Origin: Eudromia elegans
Lineage: Eukaryota; Chordata; Aves; Tinamiformes; Tinamidae
Direction of reading: 5' to 3'
DNA: 64,000 nt
Assembly (NCBI GenBank): GCA_003342815.1
Contig: PTEX01000195.1
Span: 132,200 to 196,199 of the forward strand
The notes below the pieces were generated by a model. It was not told the origin of the DNA and did no database searches. It worked only from the letters and a program-made list of their open reading frames with translations. The translations under genes and the position numbers were made by a program. The stretch's first letter is position 1; every line of letters begins with the position of its first letter. Below, piece by piece: positions 10,101 through 25,100 of this stretch.

Positions 10101-13100
10101 GCTTCTAGGTGATGATCAGAGTTACTAACCTCCTGTATTTGTCTTAGACTAACCTGCCTGTCCAGCATTCCTCATCCTGTATGTGACATCTTAAAGGGCA
10201 ACACGGGTAGGCACTAGGAGTCACTTCCAAGGCACCGCTGAGCGGGTATGAAGACCCACAGCCTTGACCGCCACTATTGCTTGCTCCAGGGAGTGGCCAG
10301 GCTCTGGGGAGGCTGGCTGGCTCCCAGGGGCTGGACAAAGCCTGCGCCTCTGCAGGGCAGTGCGGCGAGCACCTGGGATCAGCAGTTTAACACACTCAAC
10401 TGCACTCATGAGTGCAGTTTAACACACTCAAGGCCACACAAACATTGGGGAAGAACTGACGTATTTTAAAAGCTCTGCTTCTTCCCCAAAACTAAAACAA
10501 TGTGTTTGGTGTGATCGTTAACCTATATGCAAGACCGAGGCCATCTGCTTAATTTGCCATTTAAAATAACTATCTTTTTTAGACAACCCACTGAATTGCT
10601 TTACCTAATACCGACTGCTTTCAACCCATTAGTTCTTCAACCCATGGATAGTCTGTTGCAGCCTTTCATGTGTCTCAGAAGACACGCAGGCTTTTAGATC
10701 TCATTTTACACCTTTTTGAGGAAGTTTCTTAGTGGTAGCCTGATTTGATTCAGTAACAGTGATAGAAAGTGTCAGCATTGTCTCTTCAGTATTTTACCTT
10801 TAGCTCAGTGTAGTAATAATAAACTCCCAAACAACAAACAAATCCCAAAACCAAAACTTTTCAAATGTAGTTAAATATGATTTAACCAGGCAATTTTTTT
10901 GACAAATAATGACCCCTGAAAATAGAAATTTGCTGAGTAAGGGCCACTAGCACAGCTCTGACGTGCCTTCCTACCAGGAGATAATCTACTACTTGTATTT
11001 TCCACACTTAAGTTCAAGTGTGGAAGAGAAGTGCAGCATTTGCAGTTACAAGCATTACTACTAAATCACTCTAAGGAAAAGAATGTGGTTGAGTTTTACA
11101 AAGTGGTTCACAGAAGCATATTCCTAGTGATGACATTTCCACTCTGGTTTGGGAGGTTTACAGTGAACTTACAGGGAGTATTTTTAAATATAAAAAATAG
11201 TAGTCATAATAATAATAATAAACAAAGCAAAAGCAGAAAACGAGAGCCCTGAGAGCCCATAACATCAGCAGGCCACACTCTAATGAATGGTGAGCAAACC
11301 TCACCAGAGGTCTACAAGCACTGCCTTGGATCACTTTGGAAAGTGCCTCCAGTTGCACAGGGACTGGAGGCGATGACTATTTCGGATGAGTATGGCTGTA
11401 AATCCGAGCACGCTGCAACGGGCACTGGGCTCTGGCTGTTGCAAGACTGCAAAGAAGAAAGACCATCCCACTGCAGGAGCTACTGAAAACTCGCACAGAA
11501 TTGCAAGGTCAGCATATTTCTTTCTATAGTGATAAAGCCTCAAGCAAAACCCTCCACAAAACCAGTTTCGTTGCGACGGAAAGCTTCTCTGAGGTATCAG
11601 GCTGCTCTCTCAGCATCAGCCTAAGAGCAGATGGATGGAAGATGTCTGAGCGCTAGAGGTCACCACTGCTAAGCTGTCCTGTTCACTGCCGTGGTGCCAA
11701 CACACTCCAAGAGAGAAGAGTGCTTGGACCACCAGCATCAAACCCTGACACCCTGGAGCTACATCCCAGTCCCCAGACTGCCACAGCCACACCAGGCTCC
11801 TGCCCTTCAAATTGTGTCACTCACTTGGGAGCTCTTAGGAAGTGGCATCCTTGTGTGCTGAAACAATGTAGAAAGCAGCAGCCCTGGGACTGAGCAGTGG
11901 CTTCATGGATTTGCTTTTGTTTTCTCCCCTCCTTCTGCCCCAAGTCCCATATGGGAGAGTGAGCACATGAATTAGGCCTACTTAAAAAATGGAACAGCAA
12001 ACGATGGCTCCATGGATAAAGCATAGCACAAAAATGCTTCATAAGATTTACTATGTGGTGCCCAGCCAGGGAAACGTTTAATGAATCTGTGAGGGTTGTT
12101 GCAAATTGGTTCCAGGAATGCTGAAGGATATATATCAATATAAAGGACAGGGTACACTGGGAGCCAGCAAAGGTTTTCTATCAAGTTACCTGCTGCTCTG
12201 AGAGCGGAAATGGCTTGTGGGACATTTAAGAAAAGGGACCTCTTGCCTTTTTCCAGGTATCTCATTTGGGTTGCAAAACAAAAAAGACAGAAAGGCCCAA
12301 TAAGTGTGACATCCCAGAGCATGCTTGTCTGCAATTTAACATGCACATTTGTGCTCTAAATACATTCCGCCACTGCAAGAAGTAAATGGAAAAAAAAAGT
12401 TATTTAGAAAACTTTTGCTGCATGCACAGTGAGGTGTATTGCAACATGAAATTTTCTCACTTTCTCCTGAACAGGACCAAGAAAGGGACTTCCTGATCCC
12501 TTATAATCTTCCCCTCTTAAAAGAGGAAAATGAGTGCTTAAAAAACCATAGCTGCTGGATAGTACATATTAAAAACAAACCAAAAAAGAAGTCCTAGTTG
12601 CATGAGAGCAGGGCATAGTTTACTGATGAAATGCCAAGAGACAGAAGGGCCTCCAAGGAGCAATAAAATATACCCTGCATTTCTTATTCAGGTATGAAAT
12701 GAAGTTGTACTTACCAGAGTAACTGACTTCCGATGTCACATGCACGCTCCCCAAAACAGAGAGCAGCATTTAATCAAATGTAAACACTGGGTAGGGGAAA
12801 GGGGGAAACCTATCTACAAAAGAAAGCTGCCATAAATTGTTATATTATTTATTATTCATGAGCACAGATAATTACAACTTTGATTTCTCTGCTCCTCAGC
12901 AGACAGAAGTTTCATTGTAGGCAGAAAGGGACTGGCTAATAGAAAAAGATCTGAAAAGACTTGCTCCTTGCCATTTGTCCCAGGTGCCCAGTCTGCCAAG
13001 AATCAGTCAGAGAGGCCCACGGTGCTGTGCATTTCTGCTTATAACTAACATCCACACTCTGAACACAGCTCGCCTCTGCTGGGGGTGGGTTATAACAGCT

Positions 13101-16100
13101 AAGTTTAACCAATGAACAGGGAAACATTCGCACAGTGGGCACTGCAGTCAGCTGAAATATGTGCACCGGAGTAGGTTTCCCCAAGATAAAAGTTATTACT
13201 TAAGGGCAATAACTCGATTTGTTTTTCCTAGAAAGTAGTCTCATTTCTGCTGCTAAAGGATATAAAGTTTGGTCTCACTTAGGCCAGCCAATAATCCTCT
13301 GCTCCTGCCCTGCTCTTTTCTGATCCTGGTACGATACAAGCCAAATAAATCCACAGAAATTCCACATTAAATGAGGAATTAGAAAGGAGGTTTTAAACCT
13401 GAAAGTTGGAAGCAAATACTCTGACAATCTATCTACTGAGGCAGGCTAAATAAGTGCAGTGTCAGAGTACAGAAGACATGAATTCAATATACAAACGTTT
13501 ACATGCATCCCTTCAGCACATACAGACACAAAAGTTCCTGCGGGGCAGAGGGCCCAGAAGTATTTATTTGCTTTCTAATACATGATGCACATGGACAGCA
13601 TATGCACACACGTTGCTGTAGGAACTCAAATCAGCAAAGAATCACTTGCCGTAATAGGTAACCTTTGGCAAAACAGCAGCTGAGGCACTTTTTGAGGTCT
13701 CATTGATTACTTTTCCGAAATGATTGGAGAAAGCACAGTTAAGCCTAATGGAAAAATCATCTGAATGCAAAACCAAATGCTCTTTAGTATGGAAAACAGT
13801 ACCTGTGCGCCTAGGACAGCTTTTGATCATCAGTGCTACGGGAGAGTGAAGCCCACTGGCTAGATTATGAGAAAATCTGGGATGCCAGCACAGGAGATCA
13901 GGGAACTGCTCTGCATAGCCTTTTAACTATACAACAGAACTGGATTCCCACATTTTCTTTGGAAAGGCTCCCAAACTCAGTGGCAATACAACTAAAGAGC
14001 GAACACTAAAACATATACAGGGGTAGAGTTTTGTTTGTCTGCTGTGAGCTACGCAAACTTTTTCACGGCATCAGGATCACCCAGTGGTTGAGCATGGAAG
14101 GGCTACACACGAGCTGGGGATGATCTAGTTCACCTGCCTGCTTGAGCAGGGCCACCCCCAACACAGCAGCAGGTATCATGCCTGGGAGGGTATCCCCCTC
14201 CACAGGAGGAGATCCCACAATCTTTCTGAGCACCCTGGACCCATGCCCAGTCATGCTCTTGTTGCTGACTAGAGAAAATTGCAGGGTACCCCATTTTTCT
14301 CAGTATTTTCAGCTACTTCCAAGTACCAACTTCCAAGAGCAGCTTTAACCATTGGTCTGTTACTGTTTATGAAACTCTGAGTAAGAGAGTTACGCCAAGC
14401 CATACGGGGCAAAATCTACAAATGCTCAACTCCCAGGATCTGGGCCTCTGCTTCCCAGGAGGTTCTGGTATGTTTCTGGGAAAGGTGCCCTGCTGGACCA
14501 GATCTAGCACTGAGCACCTCTGCCCTCCAGAGCAGAGCCTGAGGGGCAGCAGTAATAAATAAACAAACTGGCATCCAAATCTACAGCACTCACTAAAGCC
14601 CCCTGCACAAGGTAACTGATCCAGACAGTAAAGATGGATGACTTGCTTGCTTCTGTTAGAAAACAAGACAAATCACTTATTTATGTCTTTACATAAATAT
14701 GAAGATAGGTTGATTCACTTAATGAGAATTACATCTATTACTTTTCTTTTAGTTACTTAGAGTGAATTGTATTTTTCTAAACCCAATTATAGCTACTTCA
14801 AGAGGCTTTATACACCAGACATCCCAGTCTAGGCCAAAAATTACCAACGCTGATTATATAATATACAAAGCGTCTCACAGCAAGTACAAATGACCTGGTC
14901 AGCCCACCATTAAGAGAACACAGTTCTTGAATAAACTTGCATTAGTTGTAAAGCTGGTAATAGAACAAAGCACATTATCAGAAGTGCCATGAACTTCAGG
15001 TATGGTTTCCCAGCTAGCAGCTTCACCATGTTGCTGCCTCTGCAAATAAGGATGTTTCTCTTTCTCTGGGCAAGGTGCAAGGAAATGAAGCACTAAAACA
15101 GTTAAGGCACATCTAGGTCTTTATCCTCGTTTAATCAAAATATTGCTCCAGCTGTCAAGAGTGAAGAACACAAATTGCTACCTACACAAAGCTGAAGTTA
15201 GGCAAAAAAGGCACCACAAAAGTGACACTTTTGAAAGAAATGTTATTAGCTACTGCTTCATTAAGCAAAACAGTCAATCCAGCAGTAATGCCTTGACTTT
15301 TCCATGCTGAATGTTATGTGAAGCAGGAGTTCAAAGTGACCGCTTCCTCTGCCAAAACAACTCATTCTGTTGCCCTGCAGCCTCCCAAGCACCCAAGCCA
15401 GCACAGAGCAGTCCTTGCTGACAGCTCCTGCACGTCTGCCTGGAAAACTAAAGCATTCGGGGCTCTGCAGGGAACGGGACCTGTATGGGATCCCTTGGGT
15501 CTCCCCATCCTGCAGTAGGGAGCAAACTAGTGCACTGACGTGGCAGATCACCGAGGTCAGTGGACTTTTAATCCAAGGAGAACCCCCGCAGAAGCTCTTT
15601 GGGCAGTTCTGGAAACTGCCAAGTTACTGTACCGCAATTATAGTATCTTCATGTTAGCATTTTCTCTCTTTCTTCTCTGTAGATCAACACAAGCAACTGA
15701 GAGAGGCAGCTGGCAAAGAGCTGATCTTTGAAAAGCAACCAGATATGTAACTTACCTAAGACCAAATTCTAGGAGGTAAGAATTGGCGCTTACCATCTTT
15801 CACAGTAAAATGCAGTGAGAAGAGCTCTTCCCTGTCACTGGCTCGGGCAGAAACAAATACCTGTCTAGTGTAAGCTCCATCTGCACAGCAGCTTCCAAAA
15901 AGCTAACACAAATGCTGTCATGTCCTTATTATATAGAGAGAGCATAGTTACTCATTGAGCATGTGTCACTGCAGACCCACTCAAGTTCTAAAATTCACTG
16001 ATAGCCATTTTGGATGCTACAAAATTGCCCATCAACACCACCTTCTAAGCATGCCTGCGATGAATAAACAGGTCTTTTTTCACATAATCATGCACTGATA

Positions 16101-19100
16101 ACATCTACTGTGGAGCTCTGTCCTGTTATAAAAGCAGCAGTGTTAGTCATTGCAGTGGGGTTAGTTTATACACGATTCTGTTTCATATAATTTATGGAGG
16201 TGAAACTTACTGGCATATCTGGCTGCAGCCCCATGCAAGCAAGCAGAAAGCAAAAATACTTAAAATGGAAGAGAGAAACTGGCTAGCAGGCAGCTACACT
16301 CACCCTTTTGTATAGCCTATGGTCCACCAGAGGGCTTCAGACAGCAAAACAATACCAAAAAGCTATTAGCACAACGCGGCAGAAACGGTCCTTACCAAGA
16401 GCTGCACGTCAGTGAGGAGGAGGAGATGCACATGCGTGCTTGCCTGCAGAGAAAGACCCCTTCCCACCTCCTGCCTCCGGGCTCCTCCTTACCAGGAGGT
16501 AAAGCACCTTCCTGCGTTTAGGTATTTTAAGGCAGGAAATAAATAGGTAAAATAAGGCCAATCCTGTCATCCCGGTGGTATTTCCAGCCGCATTCAACCG
16601 TCCCTTGGAGTGACTGTCTTCTCTATCCCAGTCCAAAGACTCCTCTGCAAGAACCCACTATCAATCACAATCACAGCCTAGCAGTGGTGTAGCTTCTGTC
16701 TCTTAGAGAAATAAAATTTTCATGCGAATTGGACAAGGAAGAGGAAATTAAACATTGTCATTGAAAGATGATGGAATGGAGCACGTTCAGCTAATGCAGA
16801 GCCCCTTCAGAGCTTTCACTTTTCCTTATGGTTCTGAAGGATTGCTGTTTGGGAACCCCTTGGAAGACAGAGTACGGACAGAACCACTCACACCGAGCTC
16901 CCTCACATCTGCCTCCCGTGGGAGAGCGTGCCGGAAGGCCGGTCTGCTCCTGGCACAGGGACGGGCAATCACGGGTGGGAAGCTGATCGGAGCCTGCACG
17001 CAGCTATCCAAACTTGGCTCTCTTGAGAGGCAAGGAGTGTTGCTTCTCTTGTTTCAGTACTTTGTGATAAGTCGTGGTGATATCATGTTATGGCAGATGC
17101 ATGTTTTTTCCACCAGATTTTTGAGAATATGACAACGGATGGATAAATATATACTTTTTCAAGACCAAACGAAAACCATATATCCCTGACCATAAGAATG
17201 ACTGCTGCTGACAAATGAATACACTTGTTGCCCCAATGCCTGCTAATAATCAGCTATTAGAACTCCAACACCTTGGCTTTCTTTAACAATAGTCAGTCTA
17301 AACTTTTTTTTTTTAATCTTTTCTGATTTTCAGCAATTTCTACACAGCCTTTACTCAGAGAACCTAAGTCTTGAGACATCAACTGTTCCAAAGCATCTGA
17401 AATTGCGTCTGACCAGGCAACAAGAGTAGGTTCATGAGATCAGAAAATGGAGACCAACAAGCCTAGGAACTCTGCCCTGCAGCCTCAAGCTGATACAAAT
17501 CATGTTTGCTCTACTGAATATTTGCACCAATAAGATAAAAGAACAAAATAGGGCATGAAAACAATTTAAATTGTTCTGAATGCTAACAGAAAGGGATGTT
17601 TCATAAGTTGCTTAAAAGAGTCTTTGATGGATGTAAAATAGAAAAAAAAATCATGCAGNTGCTAGGAAAAAAAAGAGTAATTGATGAGAAAGGATACAGA
17701 GCTACATCCCAGTAAAGAATCACTTACTGGCGCAAGGATAGGGTTGTGGACAAAAAACAAAAGGTTTACAGTCTTAGCATTATTGATATTAATAATTGAG
17801 GCAAATTTTTATCTTAGTTGTGTTCTGGTATTGGCAAATGTTAGATGAAATAAGAGTCAAAAGAAAAAAAAAAGAGAACAAGAAACTATTTGACCTTGTT
17901 TTTTGTTGGAGAAATTACAGAAACATGTGATTATTTTCTGTTCAGAAGGAAAAGTGCCGCAGTTTTGAAAAGTTTTGAAATGCAGTTATATCTTCAATGG
18001 AAACATAACTGTTTGCTTCATCACATTCCAGCCAAGAACCACAGGCTAAGTCCAAAATAACCACAAGCTCTACCATAGTGTCTAAGGGCACAGAGGGGTC
18101 CGTGTGGTTGTAGAAACTCTAGTAGTCTGCTAGGAAAGGTAAAGACAGGGATTTTATCTCCTCCTTGATTTGATTTCCTATCTAAGAATATCCAAGTCCT
18201 TTATTTTTCTCCAGTGATGCTCAGCAGCAGCAACCACTCTTGCTACAGAGAGAACAGATCTGGCTACGGGCAAAGGGAAGGGACTCCCTCACAAACTTGA
18301 CTGATCCAATGAGCATGTCTCGCTCTAGAAAGGAAACGTGAAATGCTGAAGGAGAGGAAGTCAATGAGTTAAGAAATAAAAAATGCTGGAACCACAGGCA
18401 ATTTAAGCCCTAGAGAATCTAAGTTACCAGACATGTGGAGACTTCTCTGAACACAGTTTAAAGCTGCAGTGCATCCTGCAAACCACTGTGAAATCCACTG
18501 ATAGGGCTAGTTGCAGAAACTCTGTGGGTGCACATGTTTAAGGCAGCTCTAAGAGCCCCTGGCCATTTGACTCCAGAAGTCCCACAGATGGGAAAAGGCT
18601 ATCACTTCATAAAGGATGACCTGGACATCAAGCAGATGCCAGAGAACACAAAAGGTTGGAGTCTCTGCCTGCTTAAAAGGGACAAACTGGCTTATGAACT
18701 GGAAAATGGACCCTTCAGATCATCCACTTGCCTTGCTGAGAGCAAGAAGCCACCTGTGCTTCTTCATGAAATCCTGTGACTATTTTGGGTGCACTTGAAA
18801 TTGGTCTGGAAACCACAAAGCCCTCTTTTTTGTTCAGATGTGCTACTTCCCGCTGAACCTGCGGGTAAGAAATTCTTCCACAACCTGAGCTATACTAACC
18901 TCCTGCAGACTTCACCTCCGAACTCCAACAAAAAGGACCGAGTCTTTTCCTAAAACCAGTGCCCCTTATCACCTGCCTCTCTGACCTTGGTTTCTTCAAA
19001 TATCACCAGGTTGTACTAGATGTGCTTCAAACTACAGCAGGCATCAGGTCTGAACAGCTCTGCGTGCTGTTGGTGAATGAAATGCATGTGTGGTGAGAAT

Positions 19101-22100
19101 GGAGAAATCTGAATTTGTGTTTGCCTATGTAATGTTCCAGTCTGCAGTCTAATTACATACAGGACTCTTTCATCAACACATCATTTGCCTGCAGAGAGGG
19201 GAGTGTTGACACAGGGGAGCTCACTGCCACATGTCATCAGCCAGCACCTGACCTATCAGGCTCAGCTTCCCATGCTAGCAGGAGATGATTCCTGTTCATG
19301 CCTGTGGTTGGACTCCCAAGTTCACCGAGGCAACTGTGGGGCAACTAACATTTGAACCAACCTATCTACTGCTCTGCTGGCACATTCCACCCATCCACAT
19401 TAAAAAAGTCCATCTTTGATGAGACTCTACCATTAAAGTCATTTCCAATGTACAGCAGATGTTGTGGTGTTCTGTTCACCACGTACGAAGAACACTGTGT
19501 ACAGTGTGCAGGCCTGTTCAGCAATTATGAACTAACTAGCTATCATTCAGTGAACTTTTTCTTTCAGACTTCCTCAGGCCCAACCTTAGAAGTCACATGC
19601 CTTACTTTGCTCAGATTGGCTCAAAGTTTCCTTATGTGGTATCTGCCCAGCACAACTCGGGCAGCTTTACCAGGAATGGAGCTCAGCATGATAATTGTCT
19701 TTTAGCAACAGTCCTAACAGATTTCCTTTTTGCCAGTGTGTCTTGAAAGCAGCTGAGCTCTGCTTGATTAAAAGATGTGTAGTGAGCTAATCTATTGTCC
19801 TTTACACTGCAGTATCACTAAGGCTTTTGAATGTTACTACAATGCCCTTAGAAAAGTCAGAAATGAACAAAACTAATAATAATAAAAAGAAACCAATCTA
19901 ATACCTGTGGCGGCAGCGTCGTAAAAAACGCATAATCTTGCGAGCAGCTTGATCCTGCTTCTTGGTGAGCAGACTGCTTCTAAACAGGAAAAAAAAAAAA
20001 AAAGAAACATCAAGGCACAAGCGAGGCTAGGTAGAAGAGTGCTAAATATCAGAATAAGCACTCTATAAATTACTGTCTTTGTTTCATTGGCCTTTGTCAG
20101 CACAGTCCTGACTAATCATCACTGTACAAAGATCCCATCAGGGACTAACAGCCCAACGAGCTTACCTGAGTTTCTGCTGAACAATGGCAGCTGCTCGACG
20201 ATTTTGCCTCCTTTTCCCATACTCTTTGTAGCTGCGATAGTACTGCTGGATTAGCATTGCGGCTCGTCGGCTCTGCTGGAATTTCTTCTGCTCATAATAG
20301 CTTCGGAATTTGCTCTGGATAAGAATGGCAGCTTGCGTCATCTTTTTATAAAGTGCATACTATAAGAGAAACAAACAAACAAAGTTAAGACACTCCAATA
20401 AACCTAACAGGAAGACAGTTCCTGTAGTGAAAGACTCTGGAGCCACTAAGACATGATGATCAGCCAATGAGCATCTACTCTCTGATTGGGAACTGACTGA
20501 GAGATGAGCTACAACAAACTGAAAAACTGTGAAATTCAGTGCAGAACATAATCTGCATCAGGTAAGCAAGTAATTGTTCTGCAAGAGAATAGCTTGATGG
20601 GATTGAGTTTAACAAATAGCTGGCAGAAGCTGTGCAAACGCGCAGTAATGCTGAACAGATCCAGCTGTACTCTACTTGTGAACAACCTCAGAAAGACATA
20701 AGTTGATCCAGAGTCAGGTTTATATTGCTCTGTATTTGTACTGAAGTGCGTCTGCATTAGATTAGATGTAAACTAACTCAATTCAGAGGAACCATCTTTT
20801 TCCTTTGCATGCAGTAAAACTCATTAAAAGATGCAGAATACTATAAGACTCAATTCCACATAGCCATTGCTTGCCAGAATCATACCAACAAGAGCAAAAT
20901 ACACCCAACTAAGTAACAGCATGAACGACTATTCCAAAATATCAACAACCGAAATAAGGGAAATTACACACTATTGGACAAAAAAAAAAAAAAAGAGCCT
21001 TAAAAAATTTGCTGTTCACATGTGCATTTCACTTTCCTATGGCAATTAACTTTCAATAGCCAGCCTGAACAGTGTCACACTCTTGTTTCTATGCTACAGT
21101 ACAGTGCTGCAACTCTTGATTGCTCATATACCCTTTTAAATCCAAGTATTTCAGATAGAATGGCATATTATTCCAACTTAAAGAAAATATTTTAAACATG
21201 CAAGTCCAGTATCGAGGATAAGTTTTGTGAAAGTGTCCTTTTAACGATTATGCATTCATGCATATTTTTAAAGGTCATCATTATTAATAAACAGACATCT
21301 AGAATACTTTATCCAAGTTGTGTTTGCACCTCTGAACTAATATTATGACAGATGTTTTCGGTGGTTGCTGACCTTATTTGGGGAATTGTAACATGTTAAA
21401 AATGTTAGTATCTGTTGTTCAGGAAGTTTACCAGCTATGACTTCCTGCTCATTTAATCAGAACACTGCTGAGACAGAGAAACAGCAGACACTGCTCTGCA
21501 TTGGGCATTATCCTAAAATAGCTTAATGGAGTGCTTGAAAACTGATATTTGTCTATTTGAAGGAGGAAAAACAAAACAAAGCAACAACCCAGCACCCAAG
21601 GCAAGCAAAAGACTCTCTCATACCATTACAGATCCCCATTTACCAAATTTCACTTTTTGGAATTGAAGCAGTCATTAGGTACAGTTTTATTTTGTCATTA
21701 CTTATTCGCATTGGTTTTGTTTTGCTTCTTTTGCTTTTAAACATTTTTAGACAAACGGACCAGACTGTAGTTTATAAATAAACCTATTCATAGGCCAGTC
21801 ATGGCTTTCCTTCCAATTTTTAGCCCAGAGAGGACTTCTGTGGCTGAGTTACAAACCCCTGAACAGAAGGGTTCCAAGAAGTAGTGATCTGAGCCATTGC
21901 TACTCAAATCTCCTGTCCTAAGCCTGTGCTGACCTCAGTAGTAGTAACATAATAGAGGAATAAGGTGTGTGAGAGAGAAAAGCACAATCTCTGCATACCC
22001 TACACACCAGTATGTTTGCATTCAAGATCCACTTAGCTGATTATCTACTCAGGTACTGAGACCATGGTCCCTCCACAACTGCCCAAATGGGAGTCCCTCC

Positions 22101-25100
22101 CACTGCAAAGAGGATAAAGGGAAATATCACCTAGTATCCATGCAGAGAGTTCATTTGCCCTATTTCAATGGGTATAAAACCACAGTGCGTGAGGAAGCTG
22201 TGGATGAAAAAAATACCCGAGGACACTTTCTCTCCAGAAAGAGCATATCTTGTGCCCAAGAGAGCTTTGAGAAAAGCTGAGCTGATTCCAGTATCTGGTT
22301 AGAACAAGATGTTGCACCACTGGCAAATCCTGCTTTACAGGAGAAAGTTATTCATCATGCACCATTTAAGACCGGCATTAACACCCATATCTTCAATATG
22401 GGCAGCAATGTACATGAAGGTGATCAAGAAGTCTGAGCACAGGCATTTTACAGGTGGATTTTCAACTTACTTTCACAGGTAGGCAGAACACTAACCATAT
22501 TGCTGTACGAGTGGGATGTGAACGCTCCCTTATGCTCCCAGAATACTGAGGAAAGACTAAAAGCAGCAACAAAGGAAGGTCTGTCCTCTGGAAAGGGACT
22601 TCAGAACCCCTCTCCTCAGCCCATCACTGCTTTGCAAGGCATAAGAAGGAGACCTTTTTTTTTTTAAAAAAAAAACCAAAACACCCTCCCAACTCCCTAA
22701 CTCCCAAGAGAGGTTTGGTTTCTCACAGTGCTTCAGCTACCACAGCTATTTACCAGTGGATAGTATTAAAGCACTGCACTAAATGCCAGCTTCTTCTGGT
22801 TACTATGGAATATGAAGTCTTATGACCCAACGGGAATGGTTTCCAAAACAGTGTTTGTATTGTATTACCTTCAAGGCTATCCAAGTAAGCTTAGGGAGAA
22901 ACAGAAAATACAAGGTTAATATTAGTTCTGCAAATAAAGATTTGGAAAAAAAAAACCCCAACAACAACAACAAAAAAAACCAAACCAAACCAAAAAAGCC
23001 ACCAAAGCATCTTCTTTCAAAAAGAAGTGATTCCAGGATCCAAGACAGACTCTATATAACAGCTTTTGAAAGGTAGTAACTTAGCTTGCACAGGAAGCAA
23101 CACTTCAGAATGACAGCTGTAGGACAGTTTGAGGGTCAATTGTGAGGCACTCTACTAACACCAGAAAGGTTTCCCAACAATTGATTTTGAAAGCTGCAAA
23201 AGCACACAAGAATCTCCTCTTTCACTTCGAGTACTGTGCTTTGAGGCATCCATCAGACAGCCAAAGCCTGATGGGGCACAGGGAGACGGCTCTGGGCTCT
23301 AACTGCTAAAAAATAAAGCGGGGAAACAGGGGGGAAAGAAAAAGTATCTTCTTTTTCTGGGGTTGAGAACTCAGCCTAAAATCACCTCTCCAAAATATTT
23401 TGGAGAACAGTCTCAGTCCTGGAACAATTTGCAACAAGCTAAACCATTGGATTTTCTGCAGTTCAAAAGTTTGGCACGTGCAAAATAAAACAATCTATTT
23501 TTTCTTCTTCACCTGTGTCAGAGGCAAAACCAACTTCAATTTCACAATGAAATTTGGCAAGCAATTAGTGAGAAAACAGTCTCAGTAGATTACAGCATGT
23601 GTATAGGCCAATATGAAACACAACAGTCTCCTCCATCTCACAGTAAAAATGCAGGTATCATGACAAAATCCTTTCAAGGAAGTGCCCTCTGAGATTAGAC
23701 TCAGGATCTGAATTTTCTTCTCCTTCTAACTTTGTCTGATGAGGGTATCCTGCATATTGCAAGGCACACAGAAACACAGTGGCATAATTCCAGTCACAGA
23801 GGGTTACATTCATGACACTACTGTGTGTATTTTCTCAAAAAGCTCTCGTTTCCTCATTTACCTGTTTGTACTTTCGGTAGCAACGCTGAATGACAGCGGC
23901 AGCCACCTCTTGCTGTTCCCGGAGAGGACAGCCCTGTGCAGAGAAGCAAGAAGTAGTAAATACTCAGACTGCTCCAACAAAACAGGACAGATAAGCCCCT
24001 CACAGCCGCTTCAAGGGCTCCTACTTCTAAATCTCATCCACTAAAGTATGCGACCTAATTTCATTTCAGGTATTCACAGTGAATGTAAGAGACAAAAAAA
24101 GATCTTTACCAAGCAGGTGACAAAACGGCACCTCTGGAATGCACTTCTAGGATATACTTTGTGACTGCTACGCTCTAGCCCAGAGAGAATGCTATGGTAT
24201 GGCTTGGTGGTTGCTGAGTAAATGTCAACAAGAGAATGCTAAAAGCATTGCACAAGTTATGGTAGAAACTCTTTTCTTTGTCTTAGGAATGGATACTATC
24301 CCTCACCTACATTTTATTTCCTAAGGAACTAAAGAGGAAGACATGTTTCGGACACTTACCTTGTATTTCCTGAACACTGTCTGGACGAGTTTGGCAGCTT
24401 CATAGAGCTCTCTCTGCTCATGATCGGACAGAGTTAACTGTGCAAACTCATTCTCTACCTTCTCGCTGGTGGATGCACTCAGAAATTCAGACCAGTCTGC
24501 GGTCGAAGGAAGGCTGGGTTTCTCAAAAGATATTTCGCTGATCGGTGAGCCTGCAGGGCTCAAGCTGGTGTTTGAAGAAGGAGTCAGGGGTTCACTATAC
24601 AGATTTCTGAAACACCAATCACAGTAGGAATTACTGGGGTCACAAAGCAGCAGCACTGGCATCACAAATAAGAACTACAACATTTCTAAGTTCAGGGGAG
24701 AGACTTGTATTCCTCCACACCTCTCCAANCCAAATTCCTCGCTGCTGAGCCTGCTTGCACTGTCTTGCTTATGCTTAGCAAAAGACGACAACTCAAACTC
24801 TGCGGCCTTATGTTTCTGTTCTTTCNGAGATATATTTCCTATATTATCATGTGTAGTATTTGTAAAAAGGTTTAGGTGGGAAGATGACTGATAGATGGAA
24901 ATTCAGTGACAAGTGACTGAATGCTGTGCATACAGCTCATGCTTATTTTCTTCTCACAACTATTTTGTCACTACAGAAGCCTGTCTGCTGTTCAGCATTC
25001 ATATGCAATCTGTTTATTTCTCTACAGAAGATATGTTTGCCTTTTTCTTCTGTAAAAACAACAATCACATTTCTTTGAAGTTTGGTTTAGTGGGTCTTTC

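Larger units (their letters stand above)
7105..16303 (-). other. CAMTA1: CAMTA1 intron before the last exon (9.2 kb)
   Basis: This intron contains an old CR1 fragment (about 14066-14258), a 22-bp palindrome between direct repeats (10382-10431) and small low-complexity tracts. I recognise no conserved protein in the short open frames. A moderately GC-rich stretch at about 7700-8400 gives several overlapping open frames on both strands with no family resemblance. Confidence 0.7.
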
